Numbered from the stretch's first letter, positions 25,331-35,526 are shown. The stretch: 64,000 nucleotides of DNA from Nocardia huaxiensis (GCF_013744875.1 NZ_CP059399.1:3410001-3474000), one strand, 5' to 3'. Program-made: numbers and translations. Notes: generated from the letters alone by a model not told the origin.

Positions 25331-26256
25331 CGTTCGGCCGCGATATCGGCCAGCCAGTTGTGCAGCCAGGTGGTGGCGGCGGTGCCGTTGGCGTCCACCA
25401 CGTAGTGCGGATACGACTGGTGCGCACCGGAAACCAGGAATTCCTGCACCTGCCGCATCCACTGCTCGCCCGCCGGGTCGTCGGCCGGGGCCGCCAGAAT
25501 GGCCGCCACGCCGGGGACCAGCGCCTCACTCAGAATCGATTGCAGGGTCACCGCGTAGTTGACCACCTGGAACGGATCCGGCGCGGACAGCTGGGTGAGG
25601 AATCCGGCGAACCGCCCGGCGAGGTCGGTGCTGGGCACCGAGCAGTACAGGTCGCCGCCGGCGCAGAAGGTGCGCACCTTGTGGCTCAGCCAGCCGAAGC
25701 CGCCGATGCGCGCCCCGCCCGCTCCCGCGCCGGGCACGGGCGGGCCGATGAGGGCGTCGGTGGGGGAGCGGCGCGGATCGGAGAGCAGCCCGACCGCGGC
25801 CACTCGATCGGGCGGGACGACCCCGAGCCCGGTGCCGATCTCGGCCGCCAGATCACCGGCGGCGTCCGCGCCCTGGCTGTAGCCGATCAGGGCGAAACGT
25901 GTTGCGGGACAGCGGGCCGCCATCTCGGCGACCAGGCTGCGCGCATTGTTGACGGCCTCCCGCTTGGACTGCCCGTAAACCTCGCCCTCCCAGGGCAGGG
26001 CGGTGGCGGCGTAGGTGACGTAATCGGTCTGCACGGTCCCGGGCAGGCCGCGCGTGACGAGCGAGAGCATGCCCTGTCCGGGTTCTTCACGGGAGGTTTC
26101 CCAGGTTCCGGGGACGGCCACCACATCGAGGTCGGGGCAGCCGGGCGCCGCGCTCGCGGGTGAGGTGCCGGGTGACCACAGGATTCCTGCCGTCACCGCT
26201 ACGGCCGCCGTCGCGGCCGAGCATATTGTCCGGAATGGCTTCGCAGTTCGAACCAT
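25327..26256 (-). CDS. Secreted cutinase-family serine esterase
   Basis: 309 residues. A signal peptide of about 40 residues (TICSAATAAVAVTAGILW...ASAAPGC) precedes a cutinase-like domain with the nucleophile motif GYSQG in ALIGYSQGADAAG. Cysteines near the start (APGCPDLD) and after GDLYCS fit the disulfides of this fold. Actinobacterial relatives (Culp proteins, PE-PPE type esterases) hydrolyse lipids and esters at the cell surface. ATG 26256 is chosen because the signal peptide starts there, though the same frame extends farther upstream without coding bias. GGAG lies 11 bases before it. Confidence 0.87.
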   Translation of the reverse strand: MVRTAKPFRTICSAATAAVAVTAGILWSPGTSPASAAPGCPDLDVVAVPGTWETSREEPGQGMLSLVTRGLPGTVQTDYVTYAATALPWEGEVYGQSKREAVNNARSLVAEMAARCPATRFALIGYSQGADAAGDLAAEIGTGLGVVPPDRVAAVGLLSDPRRSPTDALIGPPVPGAGAGGARIGGFGWLSHKVRTFCAGGDLYCSVPSTDLAGRFAGFLTQLSAPDPFQVVNYAVTLQSILSEALVPGVAAILAAPADDPAGEQWMRQVQEFLVSGAHQSYPHYVVDANGTAATTWLHNWLADIAAER

Positions 26257-26419
26257 CGAGCCCCACACTCCTTGATCGGACGGTTTCAAGGTGGTAGCTG
26301 TTCTCCGCGCGCTGCGGGCGCTGATTGGCCCCGACCATAGCGAATTTTCTGCAACAGTTCCGGGAATGAGCTGGTACGACACGGACTTCACGGGCTTCGT
26401 CCGATATGTCCAGATCTTG

Positions 26420-26947
26420 TCAGGGCCGGTTTCGTGCCTCGGTGACCGCTTCGCACAGGCTGTCCGCATTGTCGGCGCTCGCCAGGATCGCCCGGGCACG
26501 CACCCGCTTCCAGCCCTGTGTGCGCGCCTCGACCTCGGTATTCAGCTCGATGCGCACGAGCGGTGCGGACGGTGAGCGGATCACCGAGAGCAGCCCGGAG
26601 TCGTGGTCGAAATCCAGTCCCAGCTCGGCCGGGCGCCGGGGGTCGGCGCGGTGCGGGCGGATGTCGGCAATGGCTGACAGTGGAATGTCCACGGCGGCAA
26701 GCCATCCGAAGCGCAGCCGGAGCACCCGCGGGGTGAGGCGGTAGCTACCCCACAGCGGGGACAGGAAGGCCGCCACCAGCAGCAGGGTGAGGCTGCCTGC
26801 CACGACATCGACGACGAGGGCTGCCGGGTGCGGAAGGAGGGCTCGCGCGAGGAAATGCAGCACGGCCGCTTCCAGAATGCCCAGCAGCACGATCCCCGCG
26901 GCCAGTCCCCACCAGCCGCCGCTGCGCCCCAAGCCCATTCGCCGCAC
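26420..26947 (-). CDS. Membrane protein with PH-like cytoplasmic domain, unknown function
   Basis: 175 residues. Two hydrophobic segments at the N terminus (WWGLAAGIVLLGILEAAVLHFLA and ALVVDVVAGSLTLLLVAAFLSPL) are followed by a beta-rich tail (YRLTPRVLRLRFGWLAAVDIPLSAIADI) like the bacterial PH-like domains of small membrane proteins. No enzyme motif. It lies 42 bases after the MarR gene end on the same strand, so the two may be co-transcribed. ATG 26947 or 26938 may start it. Confidence 0.65.
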   Translation of the reverse strand: MRRMGLGRSGGWWGLAAGIVLLGILEAAVLHFLARALLPHPAALVVDVVAGSLTLLLVAAFLSPLWGSYRLTPRVLRLRFGWLAAVDIPLSAIADIRPHRADPRRPAELGLDFDHDSGLLSVIRSPSAPLVRIELNTEVEARTQGWKRVRARAILASADNADSLCEAVTEARNRP

Positions 26948-26989
26948 GTGCTTATTCTCCTCGTGATCTCGGTGTGGGTGCAGTCCGGG

Positions 26990-27478
26990 TCAGCGTTCGT
27001 GTGCGGGGAGTTTCACCTGCCGCCCGCGTACCGATTCGGCGAGGCCGAGCCGGTCGGCGAAGGCGGCGAGGCCGGTGGTGAGCGCGGTGAGGCCGGACTT
27101 TCCGAGTGTCTTCGCAAGGGCTGCTTGGTATTCCGCGCGGACTTCGCGGGCGGTCGCGATGCAGGCCGTGCCGCGATCGGTGAGGGTGATGCGCCGGACT
27201 CTGCTGTCGGAGGGGTCGTTCTCGCGGCTGACGTAGCCGAGGGTTTCCAGTTCGACCACCAGTTTCGAGGCGCCCTGCTGGGTGATGCCGAGGTGCCGGG
27301 CGAGCTCGCTGACGGTGGGGCTGCGGTCGATCAGGTGCTGGAAGACGAACCCGTGCGCCGGGCGGATGTCGGCGAAGCCCGCCGCGTGCACGCGCTCGGT
27401 CACCTGCGCCCGCACGGCTTCGCCGGTCAGCATGACCAGCGTCGGAATGTCGAGTTCGGCCAAGGTCGGATCACCCAT
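26990..27478 (-). CDS. MarR-family transcriptional regulator
   Basis: 162 residues with the winged helix core LIDRSPTVSELARHLGITQQGASKLVVELETLGYVSRENDPSDSRVRRITLTDRG, including the conserved wing DxRxxxxxLT. The ATG at 27478 is part of a 42-base near-perfect palindrome that reaches the start codon of the divergent SnoaL gene. The regulator almost certainly binds there and controls both genes. The frame extends upstream but only through DNA antisense to the SnoaL gene. Likely effector: a small phenolic or oxidised compound, by family analogy only. Confidence 0.88.
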   Translation of the reverse strand: MGDPTLAELDIPTLVMLTGEAVRAQVTERVHAAGFADIRPAHGFVFQHLIDRSPTVSELARHLGITQQGASKLVVELETLGYVSRENDPSDSRVRRITLTDRGTACIATAREVRAEYQAALAKTLGKSGLTALTTGLAAFADRLGLAESVRGRQVKLPAHER

Positions 27479-27517
27479 ACCCACAACTATAGTTGCACAA
27501 CTATAGTTGTGGGTATG
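27476..27517. promoter_or_regulatory. 42-bp palindromic divergent promoter/operator (MarR/SnoaL)
   Basis: Twenty-base arms are exact complements around a central CA, so the palindrome runs from the MarR start codon (CAT on this strand) to the SnoaL ATG. It contains two copies of the 12-base palindrome CAACTATAGTTG (27484-27495, 27498-27509), 14 bases apart. TATAGT is at the -10 distance from each ATG, 7-8 bases away, implying leaderless mRNAs from both promoters within a 36-base gap. Confidence 0.85.
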
Positions 27518-27910
27518 CATCTCGAAACCAGAACCCGCGACCTGCTGACAGCACTCGAGAACGGCGCTACCGGCGAACAGTTGCGCCCCTACTTCCACCC
27601 CGACGCCGTGCAGGTCGAACACCCCAGCCGGGTCGTCCCGGCCGGGCGAACGCGCTACCTCGACGCGATGCTCGAGGCCTCGCTCGCCGGCGTGGATCTG
27701 TTCGTCACCCAGCGCTACGACGTGGCCCAGCTCATGACCGTGGAAAACCGTGTGGCCCTCCAGCTTCGATGGTCGGGCATCCTGGCCCGGCCGCTCGGCG
27801 GATACGAGGAGGGCGCGGAAATGTGGGCGGACGTGGCCATGTTCCTCACCTACGACGAGGCGGGCCGGATTACGCGCCAGGAGAGCTACGACTGCTACCC
27901 CGCCGCCTGA
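27515..27910 (+). CDS. SnoaL-like/NTF2-fold small protein
   Basis: 131 residues with the pattern of NTF2-like proteins: a helical start (TRTRDLLTALENGATGEQLRPYFHPDAVQVEHP) and a C-terminal strand region ending RITRQESYDCYPA. Such proteins are small isomerases, hydrolases or ligand carriers; no catalytic assignment can be made. The ATG immediately follows the MarR operator and has no room for a ribosome binding site, consistent with a leaderless message. Probably the main target of the divergent MarR regulator. Confidence 0.8.
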   Translation: MHLETRTRDLLTALENGATGEQLRPYFHPDAVQVEHPSRVVPAGRTRYLDAMLEASLAGVDLFVTQRYDVAQLMTVENRVALQLRWSGILARPLGGYEEGAEMWADVAMFLTYDEAGRITRQESYDCYPAA

Positions 27911-28085
27911 CCTGCGCACGGCGGGTGTGGAAGCAAGCGCCGGGATCAGCCCGCCGGGGCTGGGTGTGTGTTCCGGTTGCCGACCTGAGAGGGTAGAACA
28001 GGGCTGGCGTCATGGAAGCCTTCCGGGATGCCGCCGCCGCAGGATTGTGCGGCACCCTTTCACCTGTCGAATGGAGAGCTCTTTC

Positions 28086-29528
28086 ATGGCGACCTCGGAA
28101 GCCCGCGCGCAGATCGGTGTCACCGGCCTGGCGGTCATGGGTAGCAATATCGCCCGGAACTTCGCGCGGCACGGGTACACCGTCGCCCTCCACAATCGCA
28201 GTGTCGCCAAGACCGACGCGCTGCTCGCGGAGCACGGCGGCGACGGCGATTTCGTGCGCACCGAAACCGTCGAGGAGTTCGTGGCGGCGCTGGAGAAGCC
28301 GCGCCGCGTGCTGATCATGGTGAAGGCGGGCGAGGCCACCGACGCGGTCATCGAGGAGCTCGCCGATGCCATGGAGCCCGGCGACATCATCATCGACGGC
28401 GGCAACGCGCTCTACACCGACACGATCCGCCGCGAGAAGGCCATGGCCGCGCGCGGGCTGAACTTCGTCGGCGCGGGCATCTCCGGTGGCGAGGAGGGCG
28501 CGCTCAACGGCCCCGCCATCATGCCGGGCGGCCCGAAGGAGTCCTACGAGTCGCTGGGCCCGCTGCTGGAATCCATTGCGGCGCAGGTCGACGGCACCCC
28601 CTGCTGCACCCACATCGGCCCGGACGGTTCGGGCCACTTCGTGAAGATGGTGCACAACGGCATCGAGTACGCCGACATGCAGCTCATCGGCGAGGCCTAC
28701 AACCTGTTCCGCGACGCGCTGGGCTTCGACGCCAAGCAGATCGCGGACGTGTTCACCGACTGGAACTCCGGTGATCTGGAGTCCTACCTGGTGGAGATCA
28801 CCGCCGAGGTGCTCAACCAGGTCGACGCCAAAACCGGCAAGCCGCTCGTGGACGTGATCGTCGATGCCGCCGAGCAGAAGGGCACCGGCCGCTGGACGGT
28901 CAAGTCCGCGCTGGATCTGGGCATTCCGGTCACCGGTATCGCCGAGGCCGTGTTCGCTCGCGCCCTGTCGGGTTCGCGGGCGCAGCGCAAGGCCGCGCAG
29001 GGGCTGGCGTCGGGCACACTGGCCGAAAAGCCCACGGACGTGGCGCAATTCACCGAGGACATCCGCCAGGCGCTCTACGCGTCGAAGATCGTCGCCTACG
29101 CGCAGGGTTTCGACCAGATCGCCGCGGGCAGCGCCGAATACGACTGGAACCTGCACCCCGGTGACCTGGCCACCATCTGGCGCGGTGGCTGCATCATCCG
29201 CGCCCGCTTCCTCAACCGCATCAAGGAGGCGTACGAGGCCAACCCGGAACTGCCGAGCCTGATCCTGGCCCCGTACTTCCGCGAAGCCATCGAGACCGCC
29301 ATCGACTCCTGGCGTCGCGTGGTCTCCACCGCCACCCTGCTCGGCATCCCGGTGCCCGCCTTCGCCTCCTCGCTGTCCTACTACGACGCCCTGCGCGCCG
29401 AACGCCTCCCGGCGGCCTTGACCCAGGGCCAGCGTGACTTCTTCGGCGCGCACACCTACGAGCGCATCGACGCCGAGGGCAAGTACCACACCCTGTGGAG
29501 CGGCGACCGCAGCGAAGTCCAGGCGTAA
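28086..29528 (+). CDS. gnd: 6-phosphogluconate dehydrogenase (decarboxylating)
   Basis: 480 residues, the standard long bacterial form. The N-terminal Rossmann motif is GVTGLAVMGSNIARNFARHG with the NADP-type HNRS turn after it; the signature loop is GAGISGGEEGALNGPAIMPGG and the active-site region contains HFVKMVHNGIEYADMQ (Lys and His of catalysis). It oxidises 6-phosphogluconate to ribulose 5-phosphate and CO2 in the pentose phosphate pathway. ATG 28086 has GGAGAG about 9 bases upstream. Stands alone; no other pathway gene is adjacent. Confidence 0.95.
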   Translation: MATSEARAQIGVTGLAVMGSNIARNFARHGYTVALHNRSVAKTDALLAEHGGDGDFVRTETVEEFVAALEKPRRVLIMVKAGEATDAVIEELADAMEPGDIIIDGGNALYTDTIRREKAMAARGLNFVGAGISGGEEGALNGPAIMPGGPKESYESLGPLLESIAAQVDGTPCCTHIGPDGSGHFVKMVHNGIEYADMQLIGEAYNLFRDALGFDAKQIADVFTDWNSGDLESYLVEITAEVLNQVDAKTGKPLVDVIVDAAEQKGTGRWTVKSALDLGIPVTGIAEAVFARALSGSRAQRKAAQGLASGTLAEKPTDVAQFTEDIRQALYASKIVAYAQGFDQIAAGSAEYDWNLHPGDLATIWRGGCIIRARFLNRIKEAYEANPELPSLILAPYFREAIETAIDSWRRVVSTATLLGIPVPAFASSLSYYDALRAERLPAALTQGQRDFFGAHTYERIDAEGKYHTLWSGDRSEVQA

Positions 29529-29553
29529 GGCGAACCCGGCGGCGGGCGCTCCA

Positions 29554-30591
29554 TCACTGGCTGGTGAGCGCCTCCCGCTGCGCTTTGCGCCACCGCAAGG
29601 GGGACAACCCGTTCCAGCGTTGGAAGGCGCGGGTGAAGCTGGCGGATTCGGAGTAGCCGAGGCGGTCGGCGATGGTGGCCGTGGGGAGGTCGGTGCCGGA
29701 GAGCAGTTCGCAGGCCAGGGTATTGCGCACCTCGTCCAGCAGGGAGCGGTAGGAGTGGCCTTCGGCGGCCAGCCGACGGCGCAGGGACCGCGTCGAAAGA
29801 TGCAGGGCGGCGGCCACTTCGGGTTCGGTGAGGGGGCCGCGCGGCTGGGTGAACAGGACGTCGCGGACCTGGCCCGCCGTGCCGGTGAGGGCGCGGCGTT
29901 GCGCGGCGAGCTCGCGGCACTGCCGGTTGATCTGCTCGGCCGTGTAGGGATCCGCGAGCGGGAGCGGGTCGTCCACCACGCTCAGGTCGAAGACCGCCGC
30001 ATAGTCGTCGCAGCCGTATTTCGGTGTGACGGACAGGATTTCGGCAATCGTGCGGGCGGTGTCCGGATCCGGTTCGGGGTAGGCGAGACGCACCGCGTGC
30101 AGGCGGGCGTCGGGGCCGGAGATATCGCGGTGCAGGGTGGTGATGACGCCGATATCGCGTTCGGCCACGAAGCGGGCGATCAGGGGATCGGTCACCGCGG
30201 GTTCGATCACCAGGGACAGCTGGCTGTCGGAGATCTCCGCGGTGATGCGGCAGAACGAGTAGGACAGGTCCAGAAACCGCAGCCCGACCTCGATGGCATC
30301 CCGGATGGATTGGCTGGCGATCAGTGCGTAACCCCAGATGCCGTGCGCCGTGGCGTGGTAGCGCACGCCCGCCGCCATGCCGAAGCCGGTGGTGTCGGGC
30401 AGGGTGCGCAGCACATTGGTGATGAGGGCGATCTCCTGTGCGCCGGTCACCAGGGTGCCCGGCCGGCGCAGGTCGTCGCCGCGTAAACCGGTGTGGCGCA
30501 GGCATTCCTGCTCGGTCACCCCGTGTTCGGCGGCGAGCCGGGTGACCAGCAGGGCGCTGGTCGGCGGGCGCAGCGCCGTCAGGACGCTCAT
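29554..30591 (-). CDS. AraC-family regulator (Arabinose_bd-like N-terminal domain)
   Basis: 345 residues. The N-terminal 200 residues match the ligand domain seen in OruR/ArgR-like AraC proteins (DTTGFGMAAGVRYHATAHGIWGYALIAS). The C-terminal double helix-turn-helix is clear (VAAALHLSTRSLRRRLAAEGHSYRSLLDEVRN and TIADRLGYSESASFTRAFQRWNGLSPLRWR). It is divergent from the GMC/aldehyde dehydrogenase/ligase operon across a 140-base gap and is the likely activator of that operon in response to an alcohol or fatty substrate. Confidence 0.88.
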   Translation of the reverse strand: MSVLTALRPPTSALLVTRLAAEHGVTEQECLRHTGLRGDDLRRPGTLVTGAQEIALITNVLRTLPDTTGFGMAAGVRYHATAHGIWGYALIASQSIRDAIEVGLRFLDLSYSFCRITAEISDSQLSLVIEPAVTDPLIARFVAERDIGVITTLHRDISGPDARLHAVRLAYPEPDPDTARTIAEILSVTPKYGCDDYAAVFDLSVVDDPLPLADPYTAEQINRQCRELAAQRRALTGTAGQVRDVLFTQPRGPLTEPEVAAALHLSTRSLRRRLAAEGHSYRSLLDEVRNTLACELLSGTDLPTATIADRLGYSESASFTRAFQRWNGLSPLRWRKAQREALTSQ

Positions 30592-30731
30592 GATCTCCTC
30601 GTCGTCTCGATATTCCCTCTGGCCAAAAATATCAAAAATGCGGCCCTCGCGGACGTGGGAATCTCCTGGTCGGCCGCTTTACCCTCGGTCCCAACCCACC
30701 GTGACCGCCGTCACGGTCCGCAGGGGAGGAT

Positions 30732-32333
30732 GTGAGGAGCACCTTGAGCGAGCAGACACGCTTCGACTACGTGATCGTCGGAGCGGGGAGCGCCGGCGCC
30801 GTGCTGGCCGCGCGGCTGACGGAGGATCCCGCGATATCGGTCCTGCTGCTCGAGGCCGGCGGCGCGGACGACGCCGACGAGATCAGCATCCCCGCCGCCT
30901 TCCCGCAGCTGTTCAAGACCAAGTGGGATTGGAACTACGAGACCGTCGAACAGAAGCACATGGCGGGCCGCAAGGCGTTCTGGCCGCGCATGAAGGCGCT
31001 CGGCGGCTGCTCGTCCATGAACGCCATGATCTACATTCGCGGCAATCGCGCCGACTTCGACTCCTGGCGTGACGATTTCGGCGCCGACGGCTGGGGCTAC
31101 GACGACGTCCTGCCGTATTTCGTTCGCGCCGAATCGAATACGCGCCTGCGCGATCGATTCCACGGCGGCGACGGACCGCTGCACGTGGAGGACCGCCGCT
31201 ACACCCACGAGCTCACCGAGGGCTGGATCGACGCCGCCGTCGCCCACGGCCTGAAACGCAATGACGACTTCAACGGCGCCGAGCAGGAGGGTGCGGGCCG
31301 CTACCAGGTGACCTGCAAGAACGGACGACGCTGGTCGACAGCCGACGGCTACCTGCGCCCGGCCCTGGGGCGTCCCAACCTGACCGTGCGCACCTACGCG
31401 CTGGCGACCGGCGTGGTGCTGGAAGGCACTCGCGCCGTCGGGGTTTCCTACCGGCAGCGCGGCCAGGAACTGATCGCCTACGCCGACGGTGAGGTCATCC
31501 TGTCCGGTGGCGCGATCAATTCCCCTCAGCTGCTGATGCTTTCGGGCATCGGCCCGGCCGCGCACCTGCGCGAGCACGGCATCGACCCGGTGGTGGACCT
31601 GCCGGTGGGGGAGAACCTGCACGACCACCCCGTCACGCCGTTCCTGTGGCGCACCAGGGGCACCTCGGACCTCACCGACTACTCCAACCCGGCCCGCCTC
31701 ATGCAGTGGAAGCTGACCGGCCGCGGCCCGCTCTCCTCGAATGTCGGTGAGGGCGGCGCGTTCTTCGCCTCCCGCGCCGGGCTCGCCGCCCCCGACATCC
31801 AGATCCACGTGGCCCCGACCGGCTTCTACGACAATGGTTTCCGCGAACCGGCGGGCCAGATGTTCACCGCCGGTGTGACCCTGGTGAACGTCGCCAGCCG
31901 TGGCCGCCTGCGCCTGCGTTCCGCCGACCCCACCTGGAAGCCGTCGATGGACCCCGCCTACTTCGAGGATCCGATCGATATGGCGGCCGTGATCGCCGGT
32001 GCCCGGCGGGTCTCCGAAATCGCCCGCGACGCCTCCTTCTCCCGTTACCTCGACCAGCCCTACCTCCCCGGCCGAATCGACGGCGTCAGCGACGACGACC
32101 TCGCCGACCACATCCGCGCCTGGACCCAAACCCTCTACCACCCGGTGGCCACCTGCTCGATGGGCAGCGGCGAAAACGCCGTCGTGGACCCGCAATTGCG
32201 CGTGCGCGGCATCGACAACCTGCGCGTGGCCGACGCCTCGATCATGCCGGTCGTGCCGCGTGGCAACACCAATGCCGCCACGATCATGGTGGGCGAGAAG
32301 GCCGCGGACCTGATTCGAGGCGCCCGCGCATGA
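30732..32333 (+). CDS. GMC-family FAD alcohol oxidoreductase (choline dehydrogenase-like)
   Basis: 533 residues. The FAD-binding start [21 protein letters not shown] and the two GMC signatures (around [20 protein letters not shown], and [18 protein letters not shown]) are present. The C-terminal catalytic His region is [11 protein letters not shown], with an Asn/His partner in [20 protein letters not shown]. It oxidises a primary alcohol to an aldehyde, which the next gene's product can oxidise further. Start GTG 30732 lies only 2 bases after GGGGAGG; TTG 30744, 4 bases after AGGAG, may be the real start. First gene of the operon; the next ATG overlaps its stop. Confidence 0.9.
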   Translation: MRSTLSEQTRFDYVIVGAGSAGAVLAARLTEDPAISVLLLEAGGADDADEISIPAAFPQLFKTKWDWNYETVEQKHMAGRKAFWPRMKALGGCSSMNAMIYIRGNRADFDSWRDDFGADGWGYDDVLPYFVRAESNTRLRDRFHGGDGPLHVEDRRYTHELTEGWIDAAVAHGLKRNDDFNGAEQEGAGRYQVTCKNGRRWSTADGYLRPALGRPNLTVRTYALATGVVLEGTRAVGVSYRQRGQELIAYADGEVILSGGAINSPQLLMLSGIGPAAHLREHGIDPVVDLPVGENLHDHPVTPFLWRTRGTSDLTDYSNPARLMQWKLTGRGPLSSNVGEGGAFFASRAGLAAPDIQIHVAPTGFYDNGFREPAGQMFTAGVTLVNVASRGRLRLRSADPTWKPSMDPAYFEDPIDMAAVIAGARRVSEIARDASFSRYLDQPYLPGRIDGVSDDDLADHIRAWTQTLYHPVATCSMGSGENAVVDPQLRVRGIDNLRVADASIMPVVPRGNTNAATIMVGEKAADLIRGARA

Positions 32334-33853
32334 CATCGCAGACCGAGGACATCCGCACCGAGGACAGCCAGGGAGTATCCGTGACCATCACCGACGCCGC
32401 GACGTTCGATTCGCTCAACCCCGCGAGCGGTGACGTGGTCGGCACCCATCCGGTGTTCACCGCCGAGCAGGTGAGCGAAACCGTCACTCGCGCACGGGAG
32501 GCCGCGCAGTGGTGGGGAGCGCTCAGCTTCGAGGAACGTGGCGAGCGGCTGAAGCAGTGGCGCGGCGTCATTGCCCGTCGCATGGCGCAGCTCGCCGACC
32601 TCTCGCACCTGGAGACCGGTAAGCCGACCTCCGATGCGCAGCTCGAAATCGTCATGATGCTCGATCATCTGGCGTGGGCGGCCGGGAATGCGCGGAAGGT
32701 GCTGGGCCGTAAGAAGGTTCGCACCGGGCTCATGGCGGCCGATCTCGGAGCATCGGTGGAGTACCTGCCGTTGGGCGTGATCGGTGTGATCGGGCCGTGG
32801 AACTTCCCGGTGTTCACGCCCATGGGGTCCATTGCTTACGCGCTGGCCGCCGGGAACGCGGTGGTGTTCAAGCCGAGTGAGTTCACCCCCGGTGTCGGTA
32901 AGTGGCTGGTGGATGCCTTCGCCCAGGTGGTGCCCGAGCATCCGGTGCTGCAATTGGTGACCGGGCTCGGCGAAACCGGTGCGGCCCTGTGCCGTTCGGG
33001 CGTCGACAAGATCGCTTTCACCGGCTCCACCGATACCGGCAAGAAGGTCATGGCCGCGTGCGCCGAGACCCTCACCCCGGTTCTGATCGAGGCCGGCGGC
33101 AAGGACGTCCTACTGGTGGACGCGGACGCCGATCTGGATGCCGCCGCGGAAGCCGCTGTGTGGGGCGGGCTTTCGAATGCCGGGCAGGCGTGCATCGGGA
33201 CCGAGCGGGTGTACGTGCACGAGCGGGTGTACGACGAATTCGTCACCAGGCTCACCGATCTGGCGAAGACCATGCGCGCGGGCGACGATCCGGAAGCGCA
33301 GATCGGCCCCATGACCATGCCGTCGCAGCCGCGCGTGGTCGCCGACCACATCGCCGATGCCCTGAGCCGTGGTGCGCGGGCGCTGGTCGGCGGGCTCGGC
33401 GCGGTCGGTGACCGACTGGTGCAGCCCACCGTCCTGGTCGAGGTCCCCGAGGATTCGATCGCCATGACCGAGGAGACCTTCGGTCCGACCCTGGCGGTCA
33501 ACAAGGTTCGCGATATGGACGAGGCCGTCGCCCTCGCCAACAACTCCCGCTACGGTCTCGGCGCGGCCGTGTTCGCCAAGGCACGCGGGCAGGAACTGGC
33601 GCGCCGCATTCGCTCCGGCATGACCGGCGTCAACCTCGTCTACCTGTTCGCCGCCCTGCCCGAGCTGCCGTTCGGCGGCGTGGGCGATTCCGGATTCGGC
33701 CGCATCCACGGTCCGGACGGGCTCAAGGAATTCACCTACGCGAAATCCATTGCGCACCGCCGTCTTCCGCCGCTGCTGGCGCTCACCACCTTCGCCCGCT
33801 CGGCCAAGGTCGACAAGCTCATGGCCACCCTGACCGTGCTCCGGCACGGCTGA
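32330..33853 (+). CDS. NAD(P)-dependent aldehyde dehydrogenase
   Basis: 507 residues. The catalytic glutamate is in LIEAGGKDVLLVDADAD and the catalytic cysteine in SNAGQACIGTERVY. LGVIGVIGPWNFPVFTPMGSIAYALAAGNAVVFKPSE is the cofactor-binding start of the family. It should convert the aldehyde made by the upstream GMC enzyme into a carboxylic acid. The ATG overlaps the GMC stop, and the acyl-CoA ligase gene follows 35 bases later, so three successive oxidation and activation steps lie on one transcript. Confidence 0.9.
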   Translation: MTSQTEDIRTEDSQGVSVTITDAATFDSLNPASGDVVGTHPVFTAEQVSETVTRAREAAQWWGALSFEERGERLKQWRGVIARRMAQLADLSHLETGKPTSDAQLEIVMMLDHLAWAAGNARKVLGRKKVRTGLMAADLGASVEYLPLGVIGVIGPWNFPVFTPMGSIAYALAAGNAVVFKPSEFTPGVGKWLVDAFAQVVPEHPVLQLVTGLGETGAALCRSGVDKIAFTGSTDTGKKVMAACAETLTPVLIEAGGKDVLLVDADADLDAAAEAAVWGGLSNAGQACIGTERVYVHERVYDEFVTRLTDLAKTMRAGDDPEAQIGPMTMPSQPRVVADHIADALSRGARALVGGLGAVGDRLVQPTVLVEVPEDSIAMTEETFGPTLAVNKVRDMDEAVALANNSRYGLGAAVFAKARGQELARRIRSGMTGVNLVYLFAALPELPFGGVGDSGFGRIHGPDGLKEFTYAKSIAHRRLPPLLALTTFARSAKVDKLMATLTVLRHG

Positions 33854-33888
33854 TACTTCCGGAATATGTTGAGAGGAAAGGCATTCCG

Positions 33889-35526
33889 ATGTTGAGCACC
33901 ATGCAGGACGAGCAGCTCTCGCTCGCCACCCTGCTGAAGTACGCGTCCACCTTCCAGGGCGACAGCACCGTGTCGACCTGGACCGGCGAGGGTGTGCGCA
34001 CCCAGACCTATCGCGAGATCGGCGCGGACGCGGCGCGGCTGGCGAACGCCCTGCGCGGCTTCGGCATCGGTGAGGGTGACCGGGTCGGCACCTTCATGTG
34101 GAACAACAATGAGCACATGGTCGCGTATGTGGCCGTGCCCGCCATGGGTGCGGTGCTGCACGCGCTGAACATTCGCTTGTTCCCCGAGCAGCTGGTGTAT
34201 GTGGCCAATCATGCCGAGGATCAGGTCGTGATCGTGGACGGTACGTTGCTGCCGATGTTCGCGCAGTACCTGCCCAACCTGAAGACGGTGCGGCATGTGA
34301 TCGTCGCCAACGGCGATGCGAGCGCGTTGACCGCGCCCGAGGGTGTGCAGGTGCACTCGTACACCGAATTGCTTGCCGCGCAACCGGATACCTTCGACTT
34401 CCCGGTCATCGACGAGCGGTCGGCGGCGGGCATGTGCTACACCTCCGGCACCACCGGCGACCCCAAGGGCGTCGTCTACTCCCACCGCTCCAACTGGCTG
34501 CACGCCGCACAGGTCTGCGCCCCGAGCGGCATGGGTTTCTCCAACGAGGACATCGTGCTGGCCATCGTGCCGCTGTTCCACGCGAACGCCTGGGGTCTGC
34601 CCTACGCCGCCCTCATGTCCGGCGCGAACATCCTCATGCCGGACCGGTTCCTGCAGCCGCAGCCGCTGCTGGAGATGATGGCCGCGGTCAAGCCGACCTT
34701 CGCCGCCGCCGTCCCCACCATCTGGGGCGGCGTGCTGGCCGGGTTGCAGGCTGCGCCGCAGGACATTTCGCACCTGCGCAGCTGCGTGGTCGGCGGCGCG
34801 GCGCTGCCGCCGTCGATGATGCACGCCTTCGAGGAGAAGTACGGTGTCAAGCTGCTGCACGCGTGGGGCATGACCGAGACCTCCCCGCTGGGCTCGGTGT
34901 CGCACCCGCCCAAGGGATCCGAGGGCGAGGAGCGCTGGGCCTACCGTTACACCCAGGGCCGTTTCCCGGCCGGCGTGCAGGCGCGCCTGGTCGACGACGA
35001 GGGCAATGTGGTGCCCAATGACGGAAAAGCCCTGGGCGAGGTGGAAGTTCGCGGTCCCTGGATCACCGGCTCCTACTACTCCCCGGATGGGGCCCAGGTG
35101 GATCCGGACAAGTTCCATGACGGCTGGCTGCGTACCGGTGATGTCGGCAAGATCAGCCCCAACGGCTATCTGACCCTGGTGGACCGGTCCAAGGACGTCA
35201 TCAAGTCCGGCGGTGAATGGATCTCCTCGGTGGACCTGGAGAACGCGGTCGTGGGCCACCCGGCCGTCGCCGAGGCCGCCGTCATCGGCATCCCGGACGA
35301 GAAGTGGGACGAACGTCCCCTGGTCGCCGTCGTGCTGGCGGCTGATGCGCAGGCGAAACCCGAAGAGCTGCGCGAATTCCTGGCCGGCAAGTTCGCCAAG
35401 TGGCAGCTGCCCGAGTACTGGACCTTCATCGAGGAGGTCCCCAAGACCTCCGTCGGCAAGTACGACAAGAAGCGCCTGCGCGGCCAGTACTCCGACGGCG
35501 CACTGACGGTCACCAAGCTCGACTGA
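33889..35526 (+). CDS. Fatty acid-CoA ligase (FadD-type AMP-forming synthetase)
   Basis: 545 residues. Adenylate-forming motifs: [18 protein letters not shown] (phosphate loop), [12 protein letters not shown], and [25 protein letters not shown] with a C-terminal lysine in [13 protein letters not shown]. It activates a medium- or long-chain fatty acid to its CoA ester, the third step of the operon alcohol to aldehyde to acid to acyl-CoA. AGAGGAAAGG stands about 8 bases before ATG 33889. Transcription probably ends in the palindromic repeat that follows. Confidence 0.9.
   Translation: MLSTMQDEQLSLATLLKYASTFQGDSTVSTWTGEGVRTQTYREIGADAARLANALRGFGIGEGDRVGTFMWNNNEHMVAYVAVPAMGAVLHALNIRLFPEQLVYVANHAEDQVVIVDGTLLPMFAQYLPNLKTVRHVIVANGDASALTAPEGVQVHSYTELLAAQPDTFDFPVIDERSAAGMCYTSGTTGDPKGVVYSHRSNWLHAAQVCAPSGMGFSNEDIVLAIVPLFHANAWGLPYAALMSGANILMPDRFLQPQPLLEMMAAVKPTFAAAVPTIWGGVLAGLQAAPQDISHLRSCVVGGAALPPSMMHAFEEKYGVKLLHAWGMTETSPLGSVSHPPKGSEGEERWAYRYTQGRFPAGVQARLVDDEGNVVPNDGKALGEVEVRGPWITGSYYSPDGAQVDPDKFHDGWLRTGDVGKISPNGYLTLVDRSKDVIKSGGEWISSVDLENAVVGHPAVAEAAVIGIPDEKWDERPLVAVVLAADAQAKPEELREFLAGKFAKWQLPEYWTFIEEVPKTSVGKYDKKRLRGQYSDGALTVTKLD

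Noticed and set aside
29456..30505. Second minus-strand frame overlapping the AraC gene
   Set aside because: The AraC frame has both helix-turn-helix motifs; this one is Arg/Pro-rich noise.
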